DNA of 64,000 bases from Bacteroidales bacterium (GCA_025454795.1 JALONT010000003.1:1-64000); one strand, 5' to 3'; numbered from the stretch's first letter, positions 1 through 9,682 are shown. The notes: a model not told the origin generated them from the sequence alone. A program made the numbers and translations.

Positions 1-46
1 CATTCCAAAAAAAATCGAGATAATTATTTCCGGCCCTCTTCTTCAT
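1..46 (-). CDS. possible N-terminus of a gene running off the left edge
   Basis: Reading leftward from an ATG at 46 there are 15 open codons (MKKRAGNNYLDFFWN) before the window ends. A well-formed promoter lies upstream on the same strand at 125-154, and the bases before the ATG are purine-rich. This suggests a real gene transcribed out of the window. Too little protein is visible to name a family, and a second ATG in another frame sits at base 3, so the start is uncertain. Confidence 0.35.
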   Translation of the reverse strand, partial: MKKRAGNNYLDFFWN

Positions 47-124
47 TCCTGTTCCCCTCTTCCCTGACCGGAATCTTATCTCTTTCCTATCCCTTCAACC
101 AACTTCTTCGCCTAAAAGCGGGTG

Positions 125-154
125 CAAAGATATTAAATGATTTATTTAATGCAA
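125..154 (-). promoter_or_regulatory. Bacteroidota-type promoter facing the left edge
   Basis: On the minus strand the sequence shows TTG, then 19 bases, then TATCTTTG. This matches the Bacteroidota housekeeping pattern of a -33 TTG and a -7 TAnnTTTG. Transcription would start near base 118 and leave about 70 nt of leader before the ATG at 46. It lies downstream of the Omp85-like gene ending at 201, so it gives the next gene its own transcript. Confidence 0.65.
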
Positions 155-200
155 GAATTGATTCAAAAAAACCCTGATAAAAAATATAAAGATTTTTCCA

Positions 201-1610
201 TCAGCGAAATGCAGCTTTCCAGTGAATGAACAAACCACTCTCTCCCAGTGCATTGAAAGAATAATCCAGGCGAAAGACCTTATCATAATAAGTTACAAAA
301 TCTAATCCTATTCCGGTACTGTACATCATTTTGTTTACAAGAATGTTGTTATAAGTTTTATAAAAGCTATTCCTGTCATTTACATACCCGGCATCAAAAA
401 AGATGTTCGCATATATCTCCAGCGGAATCTTATTAAACTGATATAGCCTCCTGATTGGCCAGCAATTTAATTTAATGACTTTAACAGGTAATAATTCGTA
501 CTTAAGCAGGCTCTTAAACAGGAAAGCATTATCCCCGTTTACAGCATAGAATTCATACCCTCTTACATACTGAAGATACCCTAAACCTGTCTGTCCGGAA
601 AAAACATAATCATCAGAAAAGACTGAAGAAAACCAGATCCCTGACGCCAGATAGACTCTGTTGACGATCTTATTATACAGGTATAAATTGCCATAAATTT
701 CCATGGCATTAAATTCTCCGGGAATTATATGAAACCCTTTCTTATTAATTCCTGCCGTCAGAAGATGTCCGGTTTTTGGATAAATACGGGAATCGCGGTT
801 ATCTCTAATGAACTCATATCTCAGGTTGAAAAACCGCTGTCTGACATTATCCAAACCTGCATAATAAGGATTCAGTGAACTGATTGTATCGCTAATCCTG
901 TAATCAGTAAACCCCAGTTCAACAGATTGTATATTAAAATAATTTTTTCTGTATCTGTATTTTGCCGAGAGATTTATACTTTTAATAAGAGGATAATCCT
1001 CTTTCATAAACAATTGCTTATCGGATGCAATCATATATGGCAAAAATTTCTTTGCCGACCAGGAAGCAAGAAACGACAAAGAATTTCGTTCTGCCTTATC
1101 CAGAAAGATTCCTCTGTAATCAAGTTCAATTTTAGTGAAGTTCCCAAACCTGTAATTCAGAACCAGGGTCTCTCCCATTCCCCGGAAATTGTTAATTTTC
1201 AATCCGACACCATATTCCAGTTTATTGAGGTCTTTCGTACGCCACCATTCACTGAAATTCCGGTCAGTATGATTGAGATACACATTGGGCCAGACATACC
1301 AGCGCTCTGTCAGCCTGAGTCTTACGGTCAATGAACCATCTCCTTCCTCACTGACCTCCATCTCAACAAAATTAAACAACGATGTTTTTGTTAAATTATT
1401 GATGCTGGTAATTCTCAGATAATCAATTTTATCCCTGCTTACGGTCTCATCTGTTTTAAAGGTAAGCTCACGGAAAATCAGCTTCTTGTCAGTTCTGTAG
1501 TTACCTTCAATTATTATCTTCCTTACAACCAGACTATCCGGTGAATTGTACCCGGAACAAATTATTTCCGGCTGAAGGCAGAACAATAATATGACAGGTA
1601 AAAATTTCAT
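201..1610 (-). CDS. single-POTRA Omp85/BamA-family outer-membrane protein
   Basis: The 469-residue protein has a signal peptide (about residues 1-19) and one POTRA-like module around residues 27-105 with the typical VRKIIIEGNYRTDKKLIFREL opening. An aromatic-rich beta-barrel fills the rest. The motif VRGYEFYAVNGDN at about 349-361 matches the conserved (V/I)RG(F/Y) loop of Omp85 barrels. It is much shorter than BamA, which carries five POTRA domains, so it is probably not the main barrel-assembly protein. It could be a specialised Omp85 member for secretion or insertion of a particular surface product. It is the last gene of the minus-strand run starting at 4816, after a GT39-like enzyme and a GtrA protein, which hints at an envelope or glycan role. 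The substrate is unknown. Confidence 0.8.
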   Translation of the reverse strand: MKFLPVILLFCLQPEIICSGYNSPDSLVVRKIIIEGNYRTDKKLIFRELTFKTDETVSRDKIDYLRITSINNLTKTSLFNFVEMEVSEEGDGSLTVRLRLTERWYVWPNVYLNHTDRNFSEWWRTKDLNKLEYGVGLKINNFRGMGETLVLNYRFGNFTKIELDYRGIFLDKAERNSLSFLASWSAKKFLPYMIASDKQLFMKEDYPLIKSINLSAKYRYRKNYFNIQSVELGFTDYRISDTISSLNPYYAGLDNVRQRFFNLRYEFIRDNRDSRIYPKTGHLLTAGINKKGFHIIPGEFNAMEIYGNLYLYNKIVNRVYLASGIWFSSVFSDDYVFSGQTGLGYLQYVRGYEFYAVNGDNAFLFKSLLKYELLPVKVIKLNCWPIRRLYQFNKIPLEIYANIFFDAGYVNDRNSFYKTYNNILVNKMMYSTGIGLDFVTYYDKVFRLDYSFNALGESGLFIHWKAAFR

Positions 1611-1681
1611 TGACAGATTAATGCTTTCTCTATCTTAAACCTCGCAGATATCCTGCTTAATTTATTTTGGAGTATAAACAG

Positions 1682-2068
1682 TTACCTGAATGTTACCAGG
1701 TAATTCATTACAAAGTTCCAGATTGTTACAATTCCTATCGCAAAAAGTTTGGATAGATAAAAGTTCAGTCTGAGCTTATCATTAAGCAGGAAAATTATGA
1801 AGTTATTAATTGCAAGACCAGCCAGAGAAATAAGAATGAATGAGAAGTACTCGGTTACATACTGTTTGTTTTCACTGTGGAAAGTCCAGAACCTGTTCCA
1901 TATATAGTTCGAAGTCGCAGCAAGAATAAAACCTGTGGAATTGGCAATATATTTGTTTATCCTGACTTTTTCCTTTAATAACCATGTTGTGCCAAAGTCA
2001 ATAAACATCCCTGAAAAACCAACAATGCAAAACTTCAGAAATTTTATCAGTAACAGCTTGTCAATCAT
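1682..2068 (-). CDS. GtrA-family small membrane protein
   Basis: The 128-residue protein has four predicted membrane helices and the family pattern FLKFCIVGFSGMFIDFG near the N-terminus. NYIWNRFWTF marks the end of the second helix. GtrA proteins are thought to help flip polyprenyl-linked sugars across the inner membrane. The start codon overlaps the stop of the upstream glycosyltransferase gene by 8 bases, so the two are translationally coupled. The context suggests that it presents a lipid-linked sugar to that enzyme. The sugar is not evident. Confidence 0.85.
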   Translation of the reverse strand: MIDKLLLIKFLKFCIVGFSGMFIDFGTTWLLKEKVRINKYIANSTGFILAATSNYIWNRFWTFHSENKQYVTEYFSFILISLAGLAINNFIIFLLNDKLRLNFYLSKLFAIGIVTIWNFVMNYLVTFR

Positions 2069-3767
2069 AATTCTTTATCGTGATTTTTGTAAAACGGCTG
2101 TTTGGTGAAGGATCAAAGAATGAGTTCAGGCAAATGCCAAAACTATAATCTCCATCCGGAAGTTGCGGGATGACTGCCGTAAGACTTCTTTCAATGGTTT
2201 TGCCTCCGTTTATAATTGCAACAGGTTCTGAAAGTGACACATCCTGAACATATATTTTTTTACCCTTAATTAGTACCATGCACACACTTGCCGGAAATGC
2301 ATGATGATTGAAATCAATATCATATTCATAGGTATTCTGCAAGGTAAATGAGATCATGACTGAATCACCAGTTTGATATGTATCTTCAACAAGATCATAC
2401 TTAATTTTAATCCTGTTAACAGTCTGAAGGCTGTCAGCTATAAATCCACTAAACTGCAGAGGCCCTGAACCATACACCTGTGAAATACCCTCTACATTGA
2501 TACAGACAAAAACCGGTTTGTTATGATATTTTCTTTCGAATTGCCAGATATCAAACTGCGTTTGTCTTGAATAAACTGAACTTATCACTGTTGCCTCGTT
2601 ACCCGTAAAAAACTGGTAGAGGGAGGGTTTCTGAAATGAACCTGCATAAATTACAGGTAACTCTTTTGCAACTGATCCGATATTTTCAAATTTTTCCCTC
2701 TTCCCGCTGAAACCTGTAGTTTTGACGAACGGAAAATCGGTCAGCAGTAATATTCTCAGGACAAGCATCAGAAAAATCATTGGCAAAAGAAACATCCGGA
2801 TGTACCTGAACAATGAGGGATTTTCAGCACTCTTTTCAGTAAGAAGAAGAATAATTGGAACAGAACAGGCTACAGTCCAGTGCGGTTCAACATGACCACG
2901 AAATGATGTAATCCAGAAGAAGCCAATAAATCCGATGATCTGGAAATAATTGCTCCTGTTGAACTCATCTGAAGGTTTGAATTTTAAGAGCACATATATT
3001 GCAGCTCCGAGTGTAAAAGGATTAAAAACAGCCATCTGGTTGGGCAGATATTCAATTAAATATTTCCAATTAAATCCTGCTGATCTGTCAATAAGATGAT
3101 ACTGCAGACTTGGAAAACCATTTGAGATCTGCCAGTAAATATGCGGCGTGAGAAGTACAAGAGCCAGAATCCCGGCAAGCCAGAATCTGAATTCCCTGAG
3201 CAGGCGAAAGTTGGATAGGATCACAAATCCTATTACAAGCACAGCCTGGTATTTACTATAAACAAGCCCTGCCATCGAGACCGCAAGCAATAAAGTTGAA
3301 GACCAATCCTGGTTGCCAATAAACTTTTTATAAGCAAATAAAAATAAGGCCGTAAAGAACAGCAGAGGGGCATCAGGTGAAGTGATTACTCCGTAGGCAG
3401 AAAACATGGGGATTGAAGCGGCAACAATAAAAAAGGTATACAGATTCCAGGATTCCGGCTCATTGTTATTCAGTGTTTTCCAGATGAGGATTAATGTCCC
3501 CATCTGTAGAAAAACTGTCATAAACCGGATACCAAGATTCCCTGAAAAAATAAAAGAGCTGATCCGGATTAAAAAAGCAATCATCGGGGGATGATCATAA
3601 TAGCCCCAGTCAGGATTTGCAGCATACAATCCGTAATAGGCCTCATCGCTCATTATTTCCATGAAGTAAGCCTGAACCAGGTTAATCATGAACCATGCAA
3701 CCAGGAGTATAAGAAATGTCCTTTTGAAATTCCTGATTTTAATCTGCGCGGCTTGAGACTGATTCAT
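2061..3767 (-). CDS. GT39/ArnT-like polytopic membrane glycosyltransferase
   Basis: This 568-residue protein begins with a membrane helix followed by the acidic loop MSDEAYYGLYA and a DHPPMIAFL motif at about residues 39-66. This is the hallmark of GT-C fold enzymes of the PMT/ArnT type, which use polyprenyl-phosphate sugars. Around ten hydrophobic helices follow. The last 150 or so residues look like a soluble, beta-rich, Ig-like domain outside the membrane. It probably transfers a sugar to a lipid or protein on the periplasmic face. It sits 14 bases after the barrel gene starting at 4816 and overlaps the GtrA gene. The acceptor cannot be told from sequence. Confidence 0.82.
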   Translation of the reverse strand: MNQSQAAQIKIRNFKRTFLILLVAWFMINLVQAYFMEIMSDEAYYGLYAANPDWGYYDHPPMIAFLIRISSFIFSGNLGIRFMTVFLQMGTLILIWKTLNNNEPESWNLYTFFIVAASIPMFSAYGVITSPDAPLLFFTALFLFAYKKFIGNQDWSSTLLLAVSMAGLVYSKYQAVLVIGFVILSNFRLLREFRFWLAGILALVLLTPHIYWQISNGFPSLQYHLIDRSAGFNWKYLIEYLPNQMAVFNPFTLGAAIYVLLKFKPSDEFNRSNYFQIIGFIGFFWITSFRGHVEPHWTVACSVPIILLLTEKSAENPSLFRYIRMFLLPMIFLMLVLRILLLTDFPFVKTTGFSGKREKFENIGSVAKELPVIYAGSFQKPSLYQFFTGNEATVISSVYSRQTQFDIWQFERKYHNKPVFVCINVEGISQVYGSGPLQFSGFIADSLQTVNRIKIKYDLVEDTYQTGDSVMISFTLQNTYEYDIDFNHHAFPASVCMVLIKGKKIYVQDVSLSEPVAIINGGKTIERSLTAVIPQLPDGDYSFGICLNSFFDPSPNSRFTKITIKNYD

Positions 3768-3781
3768 GATAATTGCAAATG

Positions 3782-4816
3782 TTAACGCTTAAATCTCAGA
3801 CTATTAAGGTTCACGGAGACTTTCAATGCCTGTTCATGATATGTTGTGTTTTCAGCGAAGTGCAATGAATAAATCAATCTTGTACTTATTGTATTGTTCT
3901 TAATAAAGTCTATATAAAAATCTGAGCGGTTATATGTTTTTGCCCTGTAAATCGGGTCACCCCAATAGAGCTCATTATCATGATCATCGTAATAATGCAT
4001 CTGTCCGGTGCCAGAATATAATGTATTAAAAAGGCCTGTTCGTTTATATTCAATCCTCGCTTCAGAAAGAAAGCCATGCTGAACAATCCAACCCGTATTA
4101 TCTGACCTGGCACGGTCGAGACCAGCAATCCATCCTGCATTGATTTCAAGTTTGCTGAAGATTGATTTATCCGAAAAATCAAGTCCCACTGAAGTATGTA
4201 AAAGCCCGTTATCATGTAAAGCTTCATCAACCACAGGGTCCATCTTGCCGGCGAAGTGGAACATATAAGTATATTCCTGCAGGTAGAAAATCCCAATTTT
4301 GTACTTCCCGGAAAAACCTATAAAAAATGCTTCGTGGTCATTAACAGATTGACGGCTTGTCCAGTCGAGCCAAAGATTCAGGAAAAGTTTGCCGGATGAG
4401 TATTCCCAGAGTATCCCGTTAATATTGGGACGATAATAAGCTAATGAATCCTGAAAAAATATGCGCGGATATCTTTCTACCGCGTAGCTTCTGGGGAATG
4501 CACCCATTAAAAATCTGAAAGGTTTTTTGTCGAACTGGTAATAAGCTGTCGGGAAAAAATCACCCACAGCTTTGTTACTGCCGAACTCATGCAACATATT
4601 ACATCCGAATGTGATACTATTAACAGAGTCCCATCTCACTCCCAGCTCCGGAGCAAAACGAACACCTGCCATTGTCTGAGGTATCTGAAAGGATGAATGT
4701 CCAAATTCCGTATTATCAAAGAAGGAATACAAACCTGCCTTCCAGAAAGTTTCCTGTGCAAGCCCGTCAGAAGATACTATCAAAAAGAGCAGGGTTACCC
4801 TCAGTAAGATTTTCAT
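3782..4816 (-). CDS. outer-membrane beta-barrel protein, family not recognised
   Basis: The track opens this ORF at a TTG (4825). An in-frame ATG at 4816 starts a clean signal peptide (MKILLRVTLLFLIVSSDGLAQ), so I use it and obtain 344 residues. The mature part has alternating hydrophobic and aromatic strands typical of a barrel and no enzyme motif. It is the first gene of the run that continues with the GT39-like enzyme, GtrA and the Omp85-like protein. A -7-like TAATTTTG lies at 4837-4844. A porin or a surface-glycan partner is possible, but this is inferred only from context. Confidence 0.65.
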   Translation of the reverse strand: MKILLRVTLLFLIVSSDGLAQETFWKAGLYSFFDNTEFGHSSFQIPQTMAGVRFAPELGVRWDSVNSITFGCNMLHEFGSNKAVGDFFPTAYYQFDKKPFRFLMGAFPRSYAVERYPRIFFQDSLAYYRPNINGILWEYSSGKLFLNLWLDWTSRQSVNDHEAFFIGFSGKYKIGIFYLQEYTYMFHFAGKMDPVVDEALHDNGLLHTSVGLDFSDKSIFSKLEINAGWIAGLDRARSDNTGWIVQHGFLSEARIEYKRTGLFNTLYSGTGQMHYYDDHDNELYWGDPIYRAKTYNRSDFYIDFIKNNTISTRLIYSLHFAENTTYHEQALKVSVNLNSLRFKR

Positions 4817-4961
4817 ATTAAACAATTTCCGGATGACAAAATTAGAATTATTAATTATTTTATTCCCACCCAGATCAGTATATTTTACAGAATCAATCTG
4901 ATGTCTGACCTTTATAAAAAGGAGTCAGCTGGCCGGCTGTACCAAATAATCGTTTAATTTA

Positions 4962-4991
4962 TTGATCATTAACTGAATTTATGTATTTTCG
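4962..4991 (+). promoter_or_regulatory. promoter of the GT2-pyrC unit
   Basis: TTG at 4962-4964, a 19-base spacer, then TATTTTCG at 4984-4991 closely matches the Bacteroidota TTG-N19-TAnnTTTG pattern, with one mismatch. A start of transcription near 4998 would leave a leader of only about ten bases before the ATG at 5008. Confidence 0.6.
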
Positions 4992-5007
4992 TAGGTAATT
5001 ACCCTAT

Positions 5008-5739
5008 ATGGCGAATTTAGTTATAATCCCGACATACAAGGAGAAAGAAAATGTTGAAGCGATCATCAAAACAATTTCTTCCCTGGGTGTCCCTTTTGAT
5101 ATTCTGATAATTGACGACAATTCCCCTGACGGAACAGCTTCCATCGTTAAAAGTCTTCAGGCTACCCATAAAAATCTTCATCTTCTGGAGCGACCTGGAA
5201 AAATGGGTCTTGGAACAGCCTATATTACAGGATTTAACTGGGCTCTTGAAAACAACTACTTATATATTTTTGAAATGGACGCCGATTTCTCACATAATCC
5301 CCGTGATCTCATAAGGCTCTATAAAGCATGTCATGAGGATGGCGCTGACGTGGCTATCGGTTCAAGATACATAAGTGGTGTGAATGTGGTAAACTGGCCG
5401 TTATCCCGCGTTCTTATGTCATATATTGCTTCAATCTATGTAAGACTCATTACCGGGATGAAGATAATGGATACAACGGCCGGATTTATTTGTTACAAAA
5501 AAGAAGTTCTTGAGAATATCAGACCTGCACATATCAGGGCAATTGGTTATGGTTTTCAGATTGAGATGAAATTCACAGCATGGAAATTCGGTTACAAAAT
5601 TGTTGAAATACCTATAATATTTACCGACAGGAAATTTGGTTCCTCGAAAATGTCCGGAGGCATCTTTAATGAAGCTTTATGGGGAGTGCTACTGATGAAA
5701 ATAAGGAGCATGTCCATAAAGTATCGGAAAAAAGCTTAA
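5008..5739 (+). CDS. polyprenol-phosphate mannosyltransferase-like GT2 enzyme
   Basis: The 243-residue protein is a GT-A fold family 2 glycosyltransferase of the dolichol-phosphate-mannose synthase type. Visible motifs are IPTYKEKENVE at the N-terminus, DDNSPDGTA around residue 37, and the metal-binding EMDADFSHNP near residue 90. GSRYISGV, TTAGFICYKK and DRKFGSSKMS follow. There are no strong membrane helices, so it would work at the inner face of the membrane. It would charge polyprenyl phosphate with a sugar from a nucleotide donor. Such lipid-sugars feed GT-C enzymes like the one at 2061-3767, which is divergently encoded next door. pyrC follows after 43 bases, a common Bacteroidota pairing. 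Confidence 0.9.
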   Translation: MANLVIIPTYKEKENVEAIIKTISSLGVPFDILIIDDNSPDGTASIVKSLQATHKNLHLLERPGKMGLGTAYITGFNWALENNYLYIFEMDADFSHNPRDLIRLYKACHEDGADVAIGSRYISGVNVVNWPLSRVLMSYIASIYVRLITGMKIMDTTAGFICYKKEVLENIRPAHIRAIGYGFQIEMKFTAWKFGYKIVEIPIIFTDRKFGSSKMSGGIFNEALWGVLLMKIRSMSIKYRKKA

Positions 5740-5782
5740 CGGCACAAAGGTTCAAAGGCAATATAATTTTCATATACATCTG

Positions 5783-7126
5783 ATGTCCAGCATTTTAATT
5801 CAAAATGCCACAATAATAAACGAAGGGAAATCCTTCAGGGGAGATCTTCTTGTTGCAAATGAGACCATTTCAGCTATAGGCTCTCCCGGGCATCTCAGAT
5901 CAAAATCCGAAACCAAAGTTATTGATGCAGCAGGCTTGCTCCTCATTCCGGGAGTGATCGATGACCAGGTCCATTTCCGGGAACCCGGATTAACTCACAA
6001 AGGGGATATTTTCAGTGAAACAAAGGCTGCAGCTGCGGGCGGGATAACATCCTTCATGGATATGCCAAACACTATTCCCCAGACAGTTACTATTGAATAT
6101 CTAAATGAGAAATACCGGTTAGGTTCTGAAAAATCAATCATAAACTATTCATTTAATATAGGTGCAACGAACAACAACCTTCTGGAGATCATGAAGGTAA
6201 ATCCTTCAGAGGTTTGCGGAATCAAGCTTTTCATGGGATCCTCAACAGGAAATATGCTTGTCGATAATGAAAAGGCTCTCAGGGAATTATTCAGAAATGC
6301 TCTTATACCGATCAGCGTTCACTGTGAAGATGAACAGACAATCAGGAAAAATATTCAATTCTACCGTCAAAAATACGGCGAAGATATACCTGTAAAAATA
6401 CATCCTCTGATCAGGAGCCGTGAAGCTTGTTTCCTCTCATCATCTCATGCTGTAAATCTGGCAAAGGAATACAATACACGTCTCCATATTTTTCATCTTT
6501 CAACTGCGGATGAGATGAAGCTTTTCAGTAATGAAATTCCCCTTGAGCAGAAAAGAATAACTGGTGAGGTATGTATTCATCACTTATGGTTTGATGACTC
6601 ATTTTATGAGAAACTGGGATCAAAGATCAAATGGAATCCTGCGATAAAAACGAGGTTCGACCGCGACGCACTGATCGACTCTGTAAACAGCGACCTTATT
6701 GATGTAATTGCTACAGACCATGCGCCTCATACTATTGAGGAAAAAGCAAACAGTTACTTCAAATCACCTTCAGGAGGACCACTTGTTCAGCACTCACTGG
6801 TTGCAATGCTTGAAATGTGGCACAGAAATATTTTCACCCTCGAAAAGATAGTTGAAAAGATGTGCCATAATCCGGCTATTCTGTTCAACATAAGAGACCG
6901 TGGATTTATCCGGGAAGGTTATAAGGCTGATCTTTGCCTGATTGATCCTGAAAATTCCTGGACTGTTTCAAAAGAAAATATTCTCTACAAATGCGGCTGG
7001 TCGCCATTTGAAGGAACAACATTCAAATCAAAAGTAGTTCAGACAATTGTAAACGGAACCGTTGTATATAATAATGGTATGATAAATGAAGATTACCGGG
7101 GTCAGAGATTATTCTTTGACCGTTAA
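5783..7126 (+). CDS. pyrC: dihydroorotase, Bacteroidota type
   Basis: The 447-residue amidohydrolase interconverts carbamoyl-aspartate and dihydroorotate in pyrimidine synthesis. It has the metal-site signatures GVIDDQVHFREPG (about residue 58), GIKLFMGSS with the lysine expected to be carbamylated (about 150), SVHCEDE, IFHLSTADE and IATDHAPHTIEEK near residue 315. The first histidine of the usual DxHxH motif reads as glutamine here (DDQVH). As far as I recall this is shared by Bacteroidota dihydroorotases. It lies 43 bases after the GT2 gene in a probable two-gene unit and is closed by the inverted repeat at 7134-7225. A related hydantoinase/allantoinase role is less likely. Confidence 0.88.
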   Translation: MSSILIQNATIINEGKSFRGDLLVANETISAIGSPGHLRSKSETKVIDAAGLLLIPGVIDDQVHFREPGLTHKGDIFSETKAAAAGGITSFMDMPNTIPQTVTIEYLNEKYRLGSEKSIINYSFNIGATNNNLLEIMKVNPSEVCGIKLFMGSSTGNMLVDNEKALRELFRNALIPISVHCEDEQTIRKNIQFYRQKYGEDIPVKIHPLIRSREACFLSSSHAVNLAKEYNTRLHIFHLSTADEMKLFSNEIPLEQKRITGEVCIHHLWFDDSFYEKLGSKIKWNPAIKTRFDRDALIDSVNSDLIDVIATDHAPHTIEEKANSYFKSPSGGPLVQHSLVAMLEMWHRNIFTLEKIVEKMCHNPAILFNIRDRGFIREGYKADLCLIDPENSWTVSKENILYKCGWSPFEGTTFKSKVVQTIVNGTVVYNNGMINEDYRGQRLFFDR

Positions 7127-7133
7127 GTTTTTT

Positions 7134-7225
7134 GCCACTAAGTCACAAAGACACTAAGGATCACCAAGTTGTAATTCTCTAAAATCTGATCTTTGTGGTA
7201 CTTTGTGACTTAGAGCCTTTGTGGC
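7134..7225. repeat. intergenic inverted repeat, CTAAGTCACAAAG type
   Basis: CTAAGTCACAAAG at 7138-7150 pairs perfectly with CTTTGTGACTTAG at 7201-7213, and GCCAC/GTGGC pair further out. The repeat fills the gap between the convergent pyrC and aspartokinase genes and could end transcription from both sides. It resembles the CTCTGTG family elsewhere in the window in having short CAAAG-containing units, so it is probably a dispersed palindromic element rather than a plain terminator. Confidence 0.7.
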
Positions 7226-7230
7226 ATTTT

Positions 7231-8487
7231 CTAATTCTTTCGTACAACAAACCTGACTGTACTTCTGGTTCTTTGCTCAAGCAGGATCTTCCTGTCTTTG
7301 GTTATTCTTTCAATTGCTTCCTGTGTATAATGCCTGATTGAAAGCAATTCAATATTCTCATTATATAAAGCTGAGTATTCTGTTTCAAGATCAGTGAGCA
7401 GAGCTTCAACCTTTGGCCTTTCATCATCCACACATACATCAATGCTTACAGCACTGGCTTCAACAAGATTTACCTTTATCCCGTGAAGTATGAATGTATG
7501 AAATATCCTGCTCAGGTTGTCGCCCATGACAAATGAGAAGTCTTTCGGAAGTATAGAGATCAGTATCTGATCTTCCTTCCTTATGAATACAGGTATAACT
7601 TTCCTGAGAGCTGCATCAGCCTTTACAATAGTTCCTTTTTCATCAGGAACAAGAAATGATCTTACATGAAGTGGTATGTTTTTGTTTTGAAGAGGCTTGA
7701 TTGTTTTGGGATGGATGACTTTCGCCCCGGAAAAGGTCATCTCAACTGCTTCTTTATACGATATCTCATCTAGTTTCTGAGCATCCGGCAGCCATTTTGG
7801 ATCGGCATTCAGTAGTCCGGGAACATCTTTCCAAACAACAACCTCCTCAGCATCAAGAATATTTGCCAGGATAGCAGCAGTGTAATCGGATCCTTCACGA
7901 CCCAGGGTGGTTGTCCGTCCTGCTACTGTGCCACCAATAAAACCTTGTGTAACATAAACAGGAAATCTCCTGAAATCGAAAACCGTTTTAATACGGTTAG
8001 TGCTTTCATTCCATAATATTTCTGCATCCCTGTACCTGTCATCTGTCAACAGGTTTCCCCTTATATCTATCCAGTCAGCATTTAACCCTGACTTTTTAAG
8101 GAATTCTGCAACAATAATTGTTGACCACACTTCACCATAGGAGACAATCTGGTCATATTCAAAATCATAAATTGATTTTTTTGCTGAAGAAAGATACTCT
8201 TTAAGCCTGGAAAAAGAGAGATCGATTTTACTTCTGGCACTATTACCCGACGGGAAAAGTTCGTCAGCGATCGAAGAGTGGTAACTGTAAATATTTTCCA
8301 GATGGTCTTTATATCCAATGTCTCCTGCAAGCCAGGCTTTAAGCACTATTTCGAGTGCATTTGTAGTTTTCCCGAAAGCGGAGACTACAATAACTAGCTG
8401 ATCATTTACCTTTGAAACTATTTTTGCCAGGTTTTTGATACCAGCAGCATTATTTACCGAAGCCCCTCCAAATTTAAAGATTTTCAT
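7231..8487 (-). CDS. monofunctional aspartokinase
   Basis: Aspartokinase phosphorylates aspartate in the first step toward lysine, threonine and methionine. The track ORF starts at 8532, but the kinase begins MKIFKFGGASV at the in-frame ATG at 8487, giving 418 residues. Signatures are KFGGAS at residues 4-9 and TTLGREGSDYTAAI near residue 195. Two regulatory ACT-like regions follow after about residue 290. There is no homoserine dehydrogenase part, so it is not the fused ThrA type. It faces fbp divergently, a neighbourhood known in Bacteroidales. End-product control through the ACT domains is expected from the family. Which amino acid acts is not visible. Confidence 0.92.
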   Translation of the reverse strand: MKIFKFGGASVNNAAGIKNLAKIVSKVNDQLVIVVSAFGKTTNALEIVLKAWLAGDIGYKDHLENIYSYHSSIADELFPSGNSARSKIDLSFSRLKEYLSSAKKSIYDFEYDQIVSYGEVWSTIIVAEFLKKSGLNADWIDIRGNLLTDDRYRDAEILWNESTNRIKTVFDFRRFPVYVTQGFIGGTVAGRTTTLGREGSDYTAAILANILDAEEVVVWKDVPGLLNADPKWLPDAQKLDEISYKEAVEMTFSGAKVIHPKTIKPLQNKNIPLHVRSFLVPDEKGTIVKADAALRKVIPVFIRKEDQILISILPKDFSFVMGDNLSRIFHTFILHGIKVNLVEASAVSIDVCVDDERPKVEALLTDLETEYSALYNENIELLSIRHYTQEAIERITKDRKILLEQRTRSTVRFVVRKN

Positions 8488-8665
8488 AACTGAGAATTTG
8501 TGTAAAATTAGAACTTCAAACCTAAAAATCAATTCAATTCATCCTTGTTTTTCAATGTTTGAAATCCATTGACCAAAAAGGTAGCAAAGTTTAACGCAAA
8601 GCACGTAAAATGTTGAAATAAGAATTATTATCTTAGAGCGTTGAATTCTAATAATTTATAACCCG

Positions 8666-9682
8666 ATGAATTCATATAAAATAACCACGCTGAATGATTT
8701 TGTAACGCTGCGCCAGAAAGATTTTCCTTATGCGAAAGGGGAACTTTCCAGCCTTCTGCATCATATTGGTACTGCTGCCAAGATTGTGAACAAGAAAATT
8801 AACAAAGCAGGGCTCGTAGACATTATCGGAAATATTGGATCAGTGAATATACAGGGAGAGAACCAGCAAAAACTGGATGTCTTTGCAGATAAAGTCTTTA
8901 CAGATGCTCTCCTTGCCAGCGGTGACTGCTGCGGTGTAGCAACAGAAGAGAACCAGAGTGAAATTGTTTTCACTGAAAAATTTGCAAGGAAAGGGAAGTA
9001 TGTAGTCTGTATGGACCCTCTTGATGGTTCATCGAACATTGATTATAATGTATCGGTCGGCTCAATTTTTTCAGTCTTCAGAAGAATAACACCTCGTGGG
9101 GAGAAGGTTAATAATGAAGACTTTATTCAGGAGGGATCGAAACAGGTAGCTGCCGGTTATATAATTTACGGATCATCAACAATGCTTGTTTATACAACCG
9201 GGAACGGAGTTAACGGATTTACACTCGATCCTTCAATTGGGGAATTTTGCCTTTCCCATCCCAACATCAAGACCCCTGATTCCGGAAGGATTTATTCAAT
9301 AAATGAAGGCAACTATATTTATTTCCCACAGGGTATCAAGAGATATATTAAGTATTGCCAGGAGAAGGATGAAGCCACCTGCAGACCATATACTTCCAGA
9401 TATATAGGATCACTGGTCTCTGATTTTCACAGGAATCTGCTGATGGGTGGTGTGTTTCTTTACCCTGAAAACGAGAAGGCCCCTGAAGGTAAGCTAAGAA
9501 TAGTGTACGAATGTAATCCGATATCACTGATAGCAGAGCAGGCAGGGGGATCAGCTTCAAACGGGAAGGGTAGAATTCTTGATATAATCCCGGGATCGCT
9601 TCACCAGAGATCGCCGTTTTATGCAGGATCAAAAAAAATGGTCAGTAAAATAGAAGCATTTCTTACCGGGGATACCTTTTAA
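8666..9682 (+). CDS. fbp: fructose-1,6-bisphosphatase, class I
   Basis: The 338-residue enzyme removes the 1-phosphate of fructose-1,6-bisphosphate in gluconeogenesis. The catalytic and metal site [20 protein letters not shown] is near residue 115. The late signature [15 protein letters not shown] is near residue 285, and the length fits class I. The ATG at 8666 follows an AT-rich region with CAAAG-containing repeats (8579-8612). An 8-bp hairpin AATTAGAA/TTCTAATT at 9687-9711 follows the stop but lacks a T tract. It is transcribed away from aspartokinase. Confidence 0.95.
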   Translation: MNSYKITTLNDFVTLRQKDFPYAKGELSSLLHHIGTAAKIVNKKINKAGLVDIIGNIGSVNIQGENQQKLDVFADKVFTDALLASGDCCGVATEENQSEIVFTEKFARKGKYVVCMDPLDGSSNIDYNVSVGSIFSVFRRITPRGEKVNNEDFIQEGSKQVAAGYIIYGSSTMLVYTTGNGVNGFTLDPSIGEFCLSHPNIKTPDSGRIYSINEGNYIYFPQGIKRYIKYCQEKDEATCRPYTSRYIGSLVSDFHRNLLMGGVFLYPENEKAPEGKLRIVYECNPISLIAEQAGGSASNGKGRILDIIPGSLHQRSPFYAGSKKMVSKIEAFLTGDTF

